Counted from the first letter of the stretch, positions 8,166 through 16,189 are shown. The stretch: DNA of 64,000 nt from Rhizobium sp. BK316 (GCF_014193695.1 NZ_JACHZR010000006.1:186001-250000), one strand, 5' to 3'. The notes: generated from the letters alone by a model not told the origin. Numbers and translations: made by a program.

Positions 8166-9544
8166 CAAGTCTCTCTTTCGTATTCGTCCAGGCGATCCGC
8201 GCCGAATATATATGTGCCCCTGTGGGCAAAGCCGGATGGTATGTCGGTTGCCTGCAATGGGGATTCAATCCCCCCCTCACCGATGACGAGAGGCGCCTGA
8301 TAGAGCTGGATGCGATCGACGAAACCGGCTTCGAGGAAAAGCTTCGCAGTCTTTGCGCCGCCTTCGACCAGAAGCGAGGAGATGCCGCGTGTGGCGAGCG
8401 CCGGCAGCAGGACCTCCGGGTGATAGGGATTGCAGTAAAGGATCTCGACGCCGGCGGCTTCGAGTGCGGTGCGGCGGGAGTCCATGTCGGTGGCATCCGT
8501 GGGTGCGGTACCCCCCTCTGTCCTGCCGGACGTTCGGAGCTGCGATCGATTCACTGGATCGATCGCTCCGGCTTCGCCGGAACGCACCTCACCCCCCACA
8601 AGGGGGGAGATTCGCTGGGTGCTAGCCCCCTGCCCCGCATCTGGCCTCGAGGCGGAAACATCATCATCGGAAGCTGGGGAACTGGGAGCAGGCCCCTTGT
8701 CGATCTCCCCCCTTGTGGGGGAGATGTCCGGCAGGACAGAGGGGGGTGCCCCTTCCTCAGACCCTAACGGCGATATCTCTTCACTCGCCACCACAATAAC
8801 GGGCACATCCCGCGCCGTCTCGACGAGCTTGCTCGTCAGCGGCAATGCCAAAGCGGGATCGAGCACGATGCGAACAGGCGATTGCGCTTCAAGACCCGGT
8901 GTCCGCACCGTCAGCAGCGGATCGTCAGCAATCGCCGTGCCGATGCCGACAAGGATGGCATCGGTTTCGGCCCGCAGCGCCTGCACCTGAGCGCGGGCTT
9001 CCGAGCCAGTTATCGCCACCTGCCCTACCCCTGCTCGACCGATCATGCCATCTGCAGAAACAGCAAGTTTGAGAGTCACATAGGGGCGGTTCTTCGTCTG
9101 GCGGGTGAGATAGCCGGCAAGCGATTGCCGGCCCTCTTCCTCCAGCACGCCCGAGGTCACCTCGATGCCGGCAGCTTGCAGCATCGCAATACCGCGACCG
9201 GACACTCTGACATCAGGATCGGTGACGCTGATGACGATACGGCCGACGCCATGGGCAATCAGAGCCTCGGCGCAGGGCGGCGTCTTGCCGTGATGGGAGC
9301 AGGGTTCGAGGGTGACATAGGCCGTCGCACCGCGGGCGAGTTCGCCGGCTTCGGCGAGCGCCTGCGGCTCGGCATGCGGGCGGCCGCCGAGTGCGGTCAC
9401 GGCGCGGCCGACGATTGCGCCATCGCGAACGATGACGCAGCCGACGGATGGATTGGTGGAGGTCTGGCCCGTGTGCCATCGCGACAGGCGGATCGCGGCG
9501 GCCATGAAGCGTTCGTCCTCAGGCTGCACGATCCCCCCGCCCAT
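8165..9544 (-). CDS. ribD: Bifunctional riboflavin deaminase/reductase RibD with an in-frame repeat insertion
   Basis: RibD deaminates the pyrimidine intermediate of riboflavin synthesis and then reduces its ribosyl side chain. The N-terminal deaminase has the zinc ligands HAEPQALAEAG and TLEPCSHHGKTPPCAEALI. The reductase domain starts near residue 150 (NRPYVTLKLAVSADGMIGRA) and ends with LLVEGGAKTAKLFLEAGFVD. The protein is 459 residues, about 80 longer than usual. The excess lies at about residues 266-345, between VVIVVASEE-like strand sequence and RTALEAAGVEIL. It is encoded by a palindromic repeat (8510-8747) and is hydrophilic, rich in Ser, Asp and Gly. The frame is intact, so the protein is probably made. 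The ATG lies just after the nrdR stop. Confidence 0.93.
   Translation of the reverse strand: MGGGIVQPEDERFMAAAIRLSRWHTGQTSTNPSVGCVIVRDGAIVGRAVTALGGRPHAEPQALAEAGELARGATAYVTLEPCSHHGKTPPCAEALIAHGVGRIVISVTDPDVRVSGRGIAMLQAAGIEVTSGVLEEEGRQSLAGYLTRQTKNRPYVTLKLAVSADGMIGRAGVGQVAITGSEARAQVQALRAETDAILVGIGTAIADDPLLTVRTPGLEAQSPVRIVLDPALALPLTSKLVETARDVPVIVVASEEISPLGSEEGAPPSVLPDISPTRGEIDKGPAPSSPASDDDVSASRPDAGQGASTQRISPLVGGEVRSGEAGAIDPVNRSQLRTSGRTEGGTAPTDATDMDSRRTALEAAGVEILYCNPYHPEVLLPALATRGISSLLVEGGAKTAKLFLEAGFVDRIQLYQAPLVIGEGGIESPLQATDIPSGFAHRGTYIFGADRLDEYERET
8510..8747. repeat. 238-bp palindromic repeat element inside ribD
   Basis: The element has perfect 22-bp terminal inverted repeats at 8510-8531 (starting ACCCCCCTCTGTCCTGCC) and 8726-8747. 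Inner complementary arms surround CCACAAGGGGGGAGAT (left) and ATCTCCCCCCTTGTGG (right). The left arm is interrupted by a nested palindromic segment at about 8531-8584. A close relative of the arms lies between moaD and moaE (52091-52264). Such mosaic palindromes are common between genes in Rhizobium (RIME-like elements). Here the element is read through in frame by ribD. Confidence 0.93.
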
Positions 9545-9546
9545 CG

Positions 9547-10023
9547 TCAGACGTCCAGCGGATCGCGGGCGATCTTGGCGTTGAGCTCGGCGATCAGCTT
9601 TTCGAAATCCTCGGCATGCGTGAAATCGCGATAGACCGAGGCGTAGCGCACGAAGCCGACATCATCGAGGCTCTTCATCGCTTCCAGAACCTGCAGGCCG
9701 ATCTGCTCGGAGGAGATTTCCGTCTCACCCGAGCTTTCCAAGCGACGTACGATGCCGGAGACGGCGCGCTCGATGCGATCGCGATCGACCGGGCGCTTGC
9801 GCAATGCCACATCGAAGGACCTGACCAGCTTGTCGCGATCGAAGGGAACCTTTCGGCCGGTCTTCTTGGTGACCATCAGCTCGCGAAGCTGCACGCGCTC
9901 GAAGGTCGTGAAGCGGCCGCCGCAATCCGGACAGATGCGGCGCCGGCGGATGGAGGTGTTATCCTCCGCCGGGCGGGAATCCTTGACCTGAGTGTCTTCC
10001 GAACCGCAATAGGGGCAGCGCAT
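9547..10023 (-). CDS. nrdR: Transcriptional repressor NrdR
   Basis: NrdR represses ribonucleotide reductase genes by binding NrdR boxes when its ATP-cone holds dATP with ATP. The 158-residue product begins with the zinc ribbon MRCPYCGSEDTQVKDSRPAE and RRRICPDCGGRFTTFERVQL (four Cys). The ATP-cone follows: VTKKTGRKVPFDRDKLVRSF. The end, FVRYASVYRDFTHAEDFEKL, matches the family. It sits between glyA and ribD on the minus strand, the standard rhizobial position, with ribD starting three bases after its stop. Confidence 0.97.
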   Translation of the reverse strand: MRCPYCGSEDTQVKDSRPAEDNTSIRRRRICPDCGGRFTTFERVQLRELMVTKKTGRKVPFDRDKLVRSFDVALRKRPVDRDRIERAVSGIVRRLESSGETEISSEQIGLQVLEAMKSLDDVGFVRYASVYRDFTHAEDFEKLIAELNAKIARDPLDV

Positions 10024-10034
10024 GCCTTCTCCTT

Positions 10035-10137
10035 GAGCATCGGCCCGAAAATCGGAACCGATTTTCGGAAAGCCTGATGCGTAGATTCAAAGAATTAGAG
10101 CGACCTTTGTGCGCCCGAACGGGCGCACGGCGCTCTA
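10035..10137. repeat. Modular Rhizobium-type intergenic repeat between nrdR and glyA
   Basis: The spacer is filled by two hairpins: CCGAAAATCGG / CCGATTTTCGG near 10050-10072 and GTGCGCCC / GGGCGCAC near 10111-10130, the latter flanked by AGAGCG and CGCTCT. On the minus strand the order TCTA, TACGCA, hairpin, GATGCT parallels the repeats after purN (40741-40845) and after rnd (30412-30466). No T-run follows, so this is a repeat unit rather than a simple terminator. Confidence 0.65.
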
Positions 10138-11433
10138 GCCCATGTAGTCATACATGGGGAAGCGATTAGTCAGATTCACCACCTTGCCGCGGACGGCAGC
10201 TTCGACAGCGGCGTTGCCTTCGTCGGAATTGGCGACCTTCAGACCATCGAGAACCTCGACGATGAGGTTACCGATCTCGCGGAATTCCGCTTCCTTGAAG
10301 CCGCGCGTCGTGCCGGCCGGTGCGCCGAGGCGCACACCCGAGGTGACGAAGGGCTTTTCGGGATCGAAGGGAATGCCGTTCTTGTTGCAGGTGATGTAGG
10401 CGCGGCCGAGTGCGGCTTCCGCGCGCTTGCCGGTGGCGTTCTTCTTGCGCAAGTCAACGAGCATCAGGTGGTTGTCGGTGCCGCCCGAGACGACATCGAG
10501 GCCGCCGGCGACAAGCGTTTCGGCAAGCGCCTTGGCGTTCTTGACCACCTGGGCGGCATATTCCTTGAAGGAGGGCTGCAGGGCTTCGCCGAACGCGACG
10601 GCCTTGGCGGCGATGATGTGCATCAGCGGGCCACCCTGGAGGCCGGGGAAAACGGCGGAGTTGAACTTCTTCGCCAGGTCCTCGTCATTCGTCAGGATGA
10701 CGCCGCCGCGCGGGCCGCGGAGTGATTTGTGGGTCGTGGTGGTCGCGACATGGCAGTGCGGGAACGGCGACGGATGCACGCCACCGGCAACAAGACCGGC
10801 GATATGGGCCATGTCGACCATCAGGTAGGCGCCAACCGAGTCTGCGATCTCGCGGAAGCGCTTCCAGTCCCAAATACGGGAATAGGCCGTGCCGCCGGCG
10901 ATGATGAGCTTCGGCTTGTGCTCCTGGGCCTTGCGCTCGACTTCATCCATATCGAGCAGGTTGTCGCCGTCGCGCACGCCGTAGGACACGACGTTGAACC
11001 ACTTGCCGGACATGTTGACCGGCGAACCATGCGTCAGGTGACCGCCGGAGTTCAGGTCGAGACCCATGAAGGTGTCGCCCGGCTGCAGCAGCGCCAGGAA
11101 CACGGCCTGGTTCATCTGCGAACCGGAATTCGGCTGAACGTTGGCGAAATTGACGCCGAAGAGCTTCTTGGCGCGCTCGATGGCCAGTTCCTCGGCGATA
11201 TCGACGAACTGGCAGCCGCCGTAATAGCGCTTGCCCGGATAACCCTCGGCATATTTGTTGGTCATGATGGAGCCCTGGGCTTCCAGAACGGCGCGGGAAA
11301 CGATGTTCTCGGATGCGATCAGTTCGATCTCATGCCGTTGACGACCGAGCTCTTTTCCGATCGCGCCGAAGATTTCCGGATCGACGTCCGCAAGCGAGCG
11401 ATTGAAGAAGGATTCGGTGGAAGCATTGGTCAT
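10135..11433 (-). CDS. glyA: Serine hydroxymethyltransferase
   Basis: GlyA interconverts serine and glycine with tetrahydrofolate and feeds one-carbon units to purine, thymidine and methionine synthesis. The 432-residue protein shows ELIASENIVSRAVLEAQGSI, the NKYAEGYPGKRYYGGCQFVD region, and the pyridoxal phosphate lysine in VATTTTHKSLRGPRGGVILT. RLGAPAGTTRGFKEAEF near the C-terminus is also typical. It opens the nrdR-ribD-ribE string on the minus strand, although a 111-base repeat separates it from nrdR. Its promoter should lie in 11434-11560. Confidence 0.98.
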   Translation of the reverse strand: MTNASTESFFNRSLADVDPEIFGAIGKELGRQRHEIELIASENIVSRAVLEAQGSIMTNKYAEGYPGKRYYGGCQFVDIAEELAIERAKKLFGVNFANVQPNSGSQMNQAVFLALLQPGDTFMGLDLNSGGHLTHGSPVNMSGKWFNVVSYGVRDGDNLLDMDEVERKAQEHKPKLIIAGGTAYSRIWDWKRFREIADSVGAYLMVDMAHIAGLVAGGVHPSPFPHCHVATTTTHKSLRGPRGGVILTNDEDLAKKFNSAVFPGLQGGPLMHIIAAKAVAFGEALQPSFKEYAAQVVKNAKALAETLVAGGLDVVSGGTDNHLMLVDLRKKNATGKRAEAALGRAYITCNKNGIPFDPEKPFVTSGVRLGAPAGTTRGFKEAEFREIGNLIVEVLDGLKVANSDEGNAAVEAAVRGKVVNLTNRFPMYDYMG

Positions 11434-11561
11434 GGGCTGGCTCCTACGGTGGAATGCGGCAAGGTATTAACCTTCCGCAGATGCGAGGGCAATACGAAGA
11501 ACGACATTTGCTGGGCTAAGCGCGCGAGGTGAGTAGTTTGCGCTGGCTACGGCCCCGCTGA

Positions 11562-11591
11562 AATAAAAAAGCCGCGCAAATGGCGCGGCTT
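11562..11591 (-). terminator. Terminator of the L,D-transpeptidase gene
   Basis: On the minus strand the stem GCCGCGC / GCGCGGC (11571-11577 with 11583-11589) is followed by a run of six T (11565-11570), just downstream of the transpeptidase stop. Confidence 0.85.
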
Positions 11592-11614
11592 CTGAGGATC
11601 GTTTGATGTCCGGA

Positions 11615-12916
11615 TTACTGAACCGGCTGTTCCATGCCTGAAGTGGTGTCGAGCGCCAGTTCGGCATTGCCGTCCATCTCGTAAATGTCGTCGCGGAACT
11701 GGACGACGCCGTCGGGCATGCCCCAGGCCGAGATGTAGACGAAATAGACAGGAACTTCGGTCGCGAGCTTGATCGGCGTATTGATGCCGCTGGCGATCAC
11801 CTGCTCCATCTGCTGGCGGTTCCAGCCGGGAGTTTCGCGCAGAAGCCAGGTCGTGAGGTCGCGGACGTTCTGGACGCGCACGCAGCCCGAGGATTCGAAG
11901 CGCATGAGCTTGTTGAACAGGCCCTGCTGCGGCGTGTCGTGCATGTACTCGCCGTTCTTGTTGTAGAAATTGATCTTCGTGGACGCCATGGCGTTGATCT
12001 TGCCGGGGTCCTGACGGAACATCAGGTTCGGCGCCTCGCCGTTCCAGTCGACGGTCTCAGGGGCGACTTCGTTGCCCTTGCCGTCGATCAGGCGGATGGC
12101 GTTCTTTTCGAGATAGGTCGGATCCTTGCGCATCAGCGGCATGATGTCCTTCTCGACGATCGAGCGCGGTGCCGTCCAGTACGGGTTGAGGATGACTTCG
12201 TAGACCTTTGAATTGACGATATGCGTCGGGCGGCTCAGCCGGCCGACAACCGCGGTATGGCGCGTCGCAACGCTGCCGTCTTCAACGGCTTCCACATAGG
12301 CGGCCGGAATGTTGACCATCAGATGACGGCGGCCCAGGTCTTCCGGGAAGGTCTGCAGGCGGATGAGGTTGGTGTTCAGCTGCTGCAGGCGCACATCGGC
12401 CGGAATGTTCATCGCCTTCAGCGTGAATTCGCCGATCACGCCATCGGCCGGCAGGCCGTGACGGGCCTGGAAACGCTTGACGGCGCCATCGACATAGGAA
12501 TCGAAGGCGTTGGACAGGCCGGCCTCACGCGGCAGATCGCCGGTGATCGCCAGACGCTGGCGCAGCGCCTGGACGGCAGGGGAGCTGGCACCGAGCTGCA
12601 GGCGCTGATCGCCCGGATTGACCTCCGGCCAGCCGCCGGCCGATGCGATCTGCTGATACTGCATGATCGCCTGCTGCGTGCTCGGCACCGACTGCGGGCT
12701 GAGGATCGGCGTATTGGAAAGGACGGCAGTCGCCGTGCGCGAGGCAGCCTTGGCGTCGAACTGGTCGTCCCAGTTGCCGCGTTTCGGGGCATTCAGCAGC
12801 CCATCGAGCGCCGATTGCGCGAATGCGGGTGCGGCAAGCGCGCCGGCACCAACCGTTGCCGCCGACGCCAGGAAGGCGCGGCGCGAGAGAGCTTCAATTC
12901 CGTTCTTTTTAGACAT
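11615..12916 (-). CDS. Tat-exported L,D-transpeptidase with peptidoglycan-binding domain (LdtP-like)
   Basis: This 433-residue enzyme should form 3-3 cross-links in periplasmic peptidoglycan. It starts with a twin-arginine signal, LSRRAFLASAATVGAGALAA ending PAFAQ. A peptidoglycan-binding domain follows (AVQALRQRLAITGDLP, VDGAVKRFQARHGLPADGVI). The YkuD catalytic domain spans roughly residues 210-370, with MVNIPAAYVEAVEDG and the catalytic Cys in FESSGCVRVQNVRDL. The layout is YcbB-like. I chose ATG 12916 because it places the Tat motif at residues 12-13; a longer frame adds an unlikely leader. In related rhizobia and Liberibacter the gene is next to the MarR regulator LdtR, which controls it. 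Here that regulator lies 3.5 kb away. Confidence 0.93.
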   Translation of the reverse strand: MSKKNGIEALSRRAFLASAATVGAGALAAPAFAQSALDGLLNAPKRGNWDDQFDAKAASRTATAVLSNTPILSPQSVPSTQQAIMQYQQIASAGGWPEVNPGDQRLQLGASSPAVQALRQRLAITGDLPREAGLSNAFDSYVDGAVKRFQARHGLPADGVIGEFTLKAMNIPADVRLQQLNTNLIRLQTFPEDLGRRHLMVNIPAAYVEAVEDGSVATRHTAVVGRLSRPTHIVNSKVYEVILNPYWTAPRSIVEKDIMPLMRKDPTYLEKNAIRLIDGKGNEVAPETVDWNGEAPNLMFRQDPGKINAMASTKINFYNKNGEYMHDTPQQGLFNKLMRFESSGCVRVQNVRDLTTWLLRETPGWNRQQMEQVIASGINTPIKLATEVPVYFVYISAWGMPDGVVQFRDDIYEMDGNAELALDTTSGMEQPVQ

Positions 12917-13521
12917 TCGTCCCAACCACTCAATGCCACGGTGGAGGAAGCCGCGGCCCTTTGCGATATCCTGCGCTTTAACGCAGATCCCTATCCGTTC
13001 GTTCTTCCGGCGCACCTGAAAATTCCGCCAGTCCCATCACAAGATTGCGAGCAACCTGGATGGTGCCAATGGTCCATCGAGGACGCCGGCTGTCGAATAT
13101 TCCGCTGTCACATCAATATGGCCAATTCGTGTTTCCGGACCGCAAGACAGACTGCCGGTTGTGACGGGTAAACCGTGCTGGTTAATAACGACTAAAAAAC
13201 GGCTTGAATACCGGGCTTTGCGCTTGGCTGGTGTGCGTTGCAAAGATGCCACGCAGAGGTGAGCGGCGGCGGAGCTGCGTTTTGTGTGCTAGATACCGCA
13301 GACCTCGTGGGCTTTAAAAAACAAGAAAACGTTACGCATCTAAAACCTTCCCTTATTTTGCCGCCCATGCACAGTTTCTTAAGCGGGCGCCGGTCTAGGA
13401 CCGCACCCCCTTGCATACACGCTTAATCAGGTTGTGGATTTCGACAACTAAAAATTATCTCCAACCCTTGCACCTCATGCACCTGACCGAAGCGACGTGG
13501 TAGAACATACGTCATTCGACT
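12917..13521. other. Intergenic region upstream of the L,D-transpeptidase gene and left edge of the accessory island
   Basis: About 600 bases carry no convincing gene. The first 150 bases should hold the transpeptidase promoter; a TCGAATATTC sequence at 13093-13102 resembles half of the palindrome upstream of ldtR. From about 13170 the composition drops (for example TTAATAACGACTAAAAAACG), which fits the start of accessory DNA. Short minus-strand frames at 13037-13416 show no protein character. Confidence 0.5.
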
Positions 13522-14289
13522 ATGGAGATGCGGGTGGACTGGCAGGAATTCACGACATCATGGGGCTTTAACTACGCATTCTGGGCTGGCATCGCCCTTA
13601 CAGCTACCCTCGCTTATTGGACTTACACCACTCTTCCGAGATCTCGGCTGGCGTATCATATACGCAATTCAACCGTCATCGACGGTGCGAGCCCTGAATA
13701 CTCGTCCAGCATCAAGATCACCTATGAAGGCACCGAAATCCCGCGTGCCACGCTCTCGCAGGTCTTTGTATGGAACGACGGCAATCAGACCATCCGAAGA
13801 CGGGATATCACGCCTAAGAGCCCGCTAACTCTTTACGTTCCAGGTGGTCAGCACATTCTCCAGATTGGAGTTGAAGCAGTTGCCGAGGAGGCAATAGACG
13901 TTCATCTCGGCCATGGCGATGAAGCGGCATTGGATGTGGCGTTCGAGTACATGGAGCCTCGACAGGGTTTCGTTTGTTCCATTCTGCATACGGGCACGCA
14001 AGAAGACCTTAAATTCGACGGTATTATTGTATCGGCGGGTTCGCCGATATCCTCACCGCTACCCGCCGAGCACCTCTCGAATCGTGGTTTCATCTTCACT
14101 GTGCTCTCAGCGGCAGTCGTCTCCATTACGGCTGGCGAGATGTTGAGAGACTACTTTTCTGGGCCGCTGGCATTTCTCATTGGGACAGGGGCGCTTCTCG
14201 TCCTGACCCTCGGATGGACATTCCTCATGATGGAAATTGCGTCCCGACGTGGCCACGCGAGGATAAAGTTCGGCAAGTCCCTTCAATAA
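13522..14289 (+). CDS. Three-transmembrane protein with a beta-rich middle domain, unknown function
   Basis: The 255-residue product has one N-terminal membrane segment (YAFWAGIALTATLAYWTY), a middle domain of about 150 residues and two C-terminal membrane segments (FIFTVLSAAVVSITAGEM and GPLAFLIGTGALLVLTLGW). The middle domain is predicted to be beta-rich. It contains VFVWNDGNQTIRRRDI and FVCSILHTGTQEDLKFDG, a pattern I associate with uncharacterised bacterial membrane proteins (WNxG..TIR..DI and ILHTG). No catalytic motif is visible. It stands alone on the plus strand at the left of the island between the transpeptidase gene and ldtR. Only a weak ribosome site precedes the ATG. Confidence 0.72.
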   Translation: MEMRVDWQEFTTSWGFNYAFWAGIALTATLAYWTYTTLPRSRLAYHIRNSTVIDGASPEYSSSIKITYEGTEIPRATLSQVFVWNDGNQTIRRRDITPKSPLTLYVPGGQHILQIGVEAVAEEAIDVHLGHGDEAALDVAFEYMEPRQGFVCSILHTGTQEDLKFDGIIVSAGSPISSPLPAEHLSNRGFIFTVLSAAVVSITAGEMLRDYFSGPLAFLIGTGALLVLTLGWTFLMMEIASRRGHARIKFGKSLQ

Positions 14290-14307
14290 CCGGTACGCCC
14301 AGTCGGG

Positions 14308-14595
14308 CTAGTTCAGTTTCTGACCAGCGGGCGCTTGCTCAGGCTCTGGTTGGCTGAGCATATTTTTGATGAATTCTGCAGTTCGGCCGGCGATCCTAAG
14401 TCGCGCGCAAACCTGCGCTTTGCGCGAGATGGCGTGACTCTCGCCGTCTACGATCACGTTGGCCAGCGAGATGTAGAGAACCCCGTCATTCACGCGTAGT
14501 TCTGTCACCAAATCTGCGTAGACGGGCTGGATGTTGTGTGGGTCCACAACGTCAATTTCCAGATCCTCGCCAAGTCTGATTTTCCCAGCGCCCAT
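14308..14595 (-). CDS. Small protein resembling DUF3467
   Basis: The 95-residue protein contains VYADLVTELRVNDGVLYISL and AQVCARLRIAGRTAEFIKNM. This recalls DUF3467 proteins, which have a Y(A/S)N...V...DF core and a final helix beginning A.v.mSP.hAK.l. The match is by eye and weak. The protein is soluble, ends in a Pro/Glu/Gln tail and has no catalytic motif. It converges on the three-transmembrane gene with an 18-base gap and is on the same strand as the two other island genes, though 347 bases from the next. An alternative view is a small phage- or defence-type accessory protein. Confidence 0.6.
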   Translation of the reverse strand: MGAGKIRLGEDLEIDVVDPHNIQPVYADLVTELRVNDGVLYISLANVIVDGESHAISRKAQVCARLRIAGRTAEFIKNMLSQPEPEQAPAGQKLN

Positions 14596-14942
14596 ACCCG
14601 TTCTCCATTAGACATCCGGAATATAGATGATTCGCGTTCGGATGAACAAAGTCGCGTGCGGTTATCAACCGAAGATTGGTGATTCCTCATTGCCTCAAAA
14701 TAGAAAGGCGCCCACGGAGGGAAAGCCGTGGTGCGCCCTTTGTCGCCAGAGGAGGTCATTTTTCCTGCAACACAACTGTTACGCGGAAATACGCATCTGG
14801 GTGAATCTCAGTGTCTCGTAAAACACCGCTGCGCATCTTACAAATCCCAATTCGCTTGCACTGCCAAGCGATACAAAATCTGATCGCCACATTTAACATC
14901 GACTACTTCGGAGTGGTACGGAAATTCGCGGGCGCAAAAAGG
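14596..14942. other. Non-coding stretch within the island
   Basis: Roughly 350 bases at about 50% GC lie between two minus-strand genes. A 64-codon plus-strand frame (14627-14821) has no protein-like character. I see no terminator or repeat. Confidence 0.4.
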
Positions 14943-15485
14943 CTAGGCGTCAGCAACCTCGATATCGACCGTATCGTAGTCGTCCTCTGCGAGAACGTAA
15001 AAGGTTTTATTGCCCGCTTCATCGGGTGCGGGGCCATTGCGAAACTTTAATGCGGCCTCTGTATGCTTCGGTATAGTGAAGTGTCGGCCTTGCGAGCTCT
15101 CAACTTCGTCAGAGTCATTTATTATGGCTAGTATGACCGAGCCGATTTGTGGCCTTGCATCATTATTAGTTGCGGTGAAGCTGCCGATAATCTTTTCGCC
15201 GAGCTCCCATACGAGCTTTGCCAGCTCGACAGCAGTAATAGCCACACCTAACGTCGCGCCAAGTTGCGCCCCAGATATCGCCTTGGCTGGCCGTAAAGGC
15301 ATGGCGGCATAAGTTGCTGTCGCCGCTAAACCCAACAGGACTTCTCGACGCGGCAGCCAAACACCCGCTTTCTTCTCGAATGACTTGGACAACAGGTAGT
15401 CAGGGATCTCCGACTTATGGAGACCATTCGGTAGGAACTGCCCGGCATTTTTAACGGATGAACCGCGATACTGATGCGAAACCAT
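14943..15485 (-). CDS. Exported protein with an internal twin-arginine signal, unknown function
   Basis: The 180-residue product has an unusual layout. About 44 polar residues precede a twin-arginine-like signal, WLPRREVLLGLAATATYAAM ending RPAKA. A hydrophobic helix-rich stretch follows (GAQLGATLGVAITAVELAKL VWELGEKIIG), then a beta-rich C-terminal part (IGSVILAIINDSDEV, HFTIPKHTEAALKFRN, NKTFYVLAEDDYDTVDIEV). I chose ATG 15485 because GGGGGAGGGGG lies upstream; a further start at 15533 lacks a site. The last domain looks like a small secreted beta sandwich, but I recognise no family. If the long N-terminal extension is real, export may be slow or the Tat motif coincidental. Confidence 0.65.
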   Translation of the reverse strand: MVSHQYRGSSVKNAGQFLPNGLHKSEIPDYLLSKSFEKKAGVWLPRREVLLGLAATATYAAMPLRPAKAISGAQLGATLGVAITAVELAKLVWELGEKIIGSFTATNNDARPQIGSVILAIINDSDEVESSQGRHFTIPKHTEAALKFRNGPAPDEAGNKTFYVLAEDDYDTVDIEVADA

Positions 15486-15607
15486 TGGCGCCCCCTCCCC
15501 CACAGCGAGACACGTAATAGTAGCTAGATACAACTTATAGAGTCAATCTAGCGGTCGAGTACACCCGTTTCTCCTTTCTGAGGATGGCATCATCTAGAAG
15601 GATGCTC

Positions 15608-15754
15608 TTATCGACCCAAGGCCGTAGCAATCTTCAGCCATTCCCTGCCCTCGATACCCGGCGTCCTCAAGATTTCTAAAGTATCGATGTCCGCAAGACG
15701 GCCAACGGTTGTGAATCCGCCCCTATCCGAGCCCTTTCCATCGAGGAAACGACA
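15608..15754 (-). pseudogene. In-frame continuation after an amber codon of the adjacent membrane-protein gene
   Basis: Directly after the TAG at 15755-15757 the same frame stays open for 48 codons to a TAA at 15608-15610. The translation includes FLDGKGSDRGGFTTVGRLAD and IDTLEILRTPGIEGREWLKI, which looks like real protein sequence. No ATG, GTG or TTG start stands at its head. It may be the severed tail of the upstream gene after a nonsense mutation, or a stop readthrough product. Confidence 0.4.
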
Positions 15755-16183
15755 CTATAGCTCAGATGCCGCCGCATCTGGACCTACGGCGGTAATGTGA
15801 AGAAATGCCTTGAGCATGGATGAAGCGTCGGCAAGGTTAATCGCCGAGTAGACCAGAAGCAGTATCGGAGTTGTAAACAGCACGATTCCAAGGCCGAGCG
15901 AAAACCACGAATCGGTTTTGCTCGCGCCGACGTGCACCCGCTCGCGGTCTACCATTGACGCGATGATGTAGGTCGCGATTGCGTTGATCACGCCAGCTCG
16001 CAGTGCCGGATACATGTCGTCAAGCACTTTGGCGAGAAACGTATTGGGAGTTACGTCACCGAGGACGCTTATGACTCCCGAAATTGCTGCCAGTCCCACA
16101 GCAGCCACACCAAGGCTTGCAGCCTTGACGCCCTTAACCAAGGAGATTTCGGTTTTTATCAGATCGGCAATGACTTCTTTCAT
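15755..16183 (-). CDS. Small membrane protein of unknown function
   Basis: The 142-residue product has hydrophobic segments AASLGVAAVGLAAISGVISV, ALRAGVINAIATYIIASMVD and LGLGIVLFTTPILLLVYSAI, so it is probably an inner-membrane protein with three helices. It starts MKEVIADLIKTEISLVKGV, an amphipathic helix. A basic loop (DRERVHVGASKTD) lies between helices two and three. No family is recognised. The reading frame stays open beyond its TAG stop, so the gene may once have been longer. It is the rightmost intact gene of the island, and its start faces a plus-strand remnant next to ldtR. Confidence 0.6.
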   Translation of the reverse strand: MKEVIADLIKTEISLVKGVKAASLGVAAVGLAAISGVISVLGDVTPNTFLAKVLDDMYPALRAGVINAIATYIIASMVDRERVHVGASKTDSWFSLGLGIVLFTTPILLLVYSAINLADASSMLKAFLHITAVGPDAAASEL

Positions 16184-16189
16184 TCGCCG

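Noticed and set aside
14627..14821. A 64-codon plus-strand frame in the island
   Set aside because: The translation has no protein-like pattern and no ribosome site.
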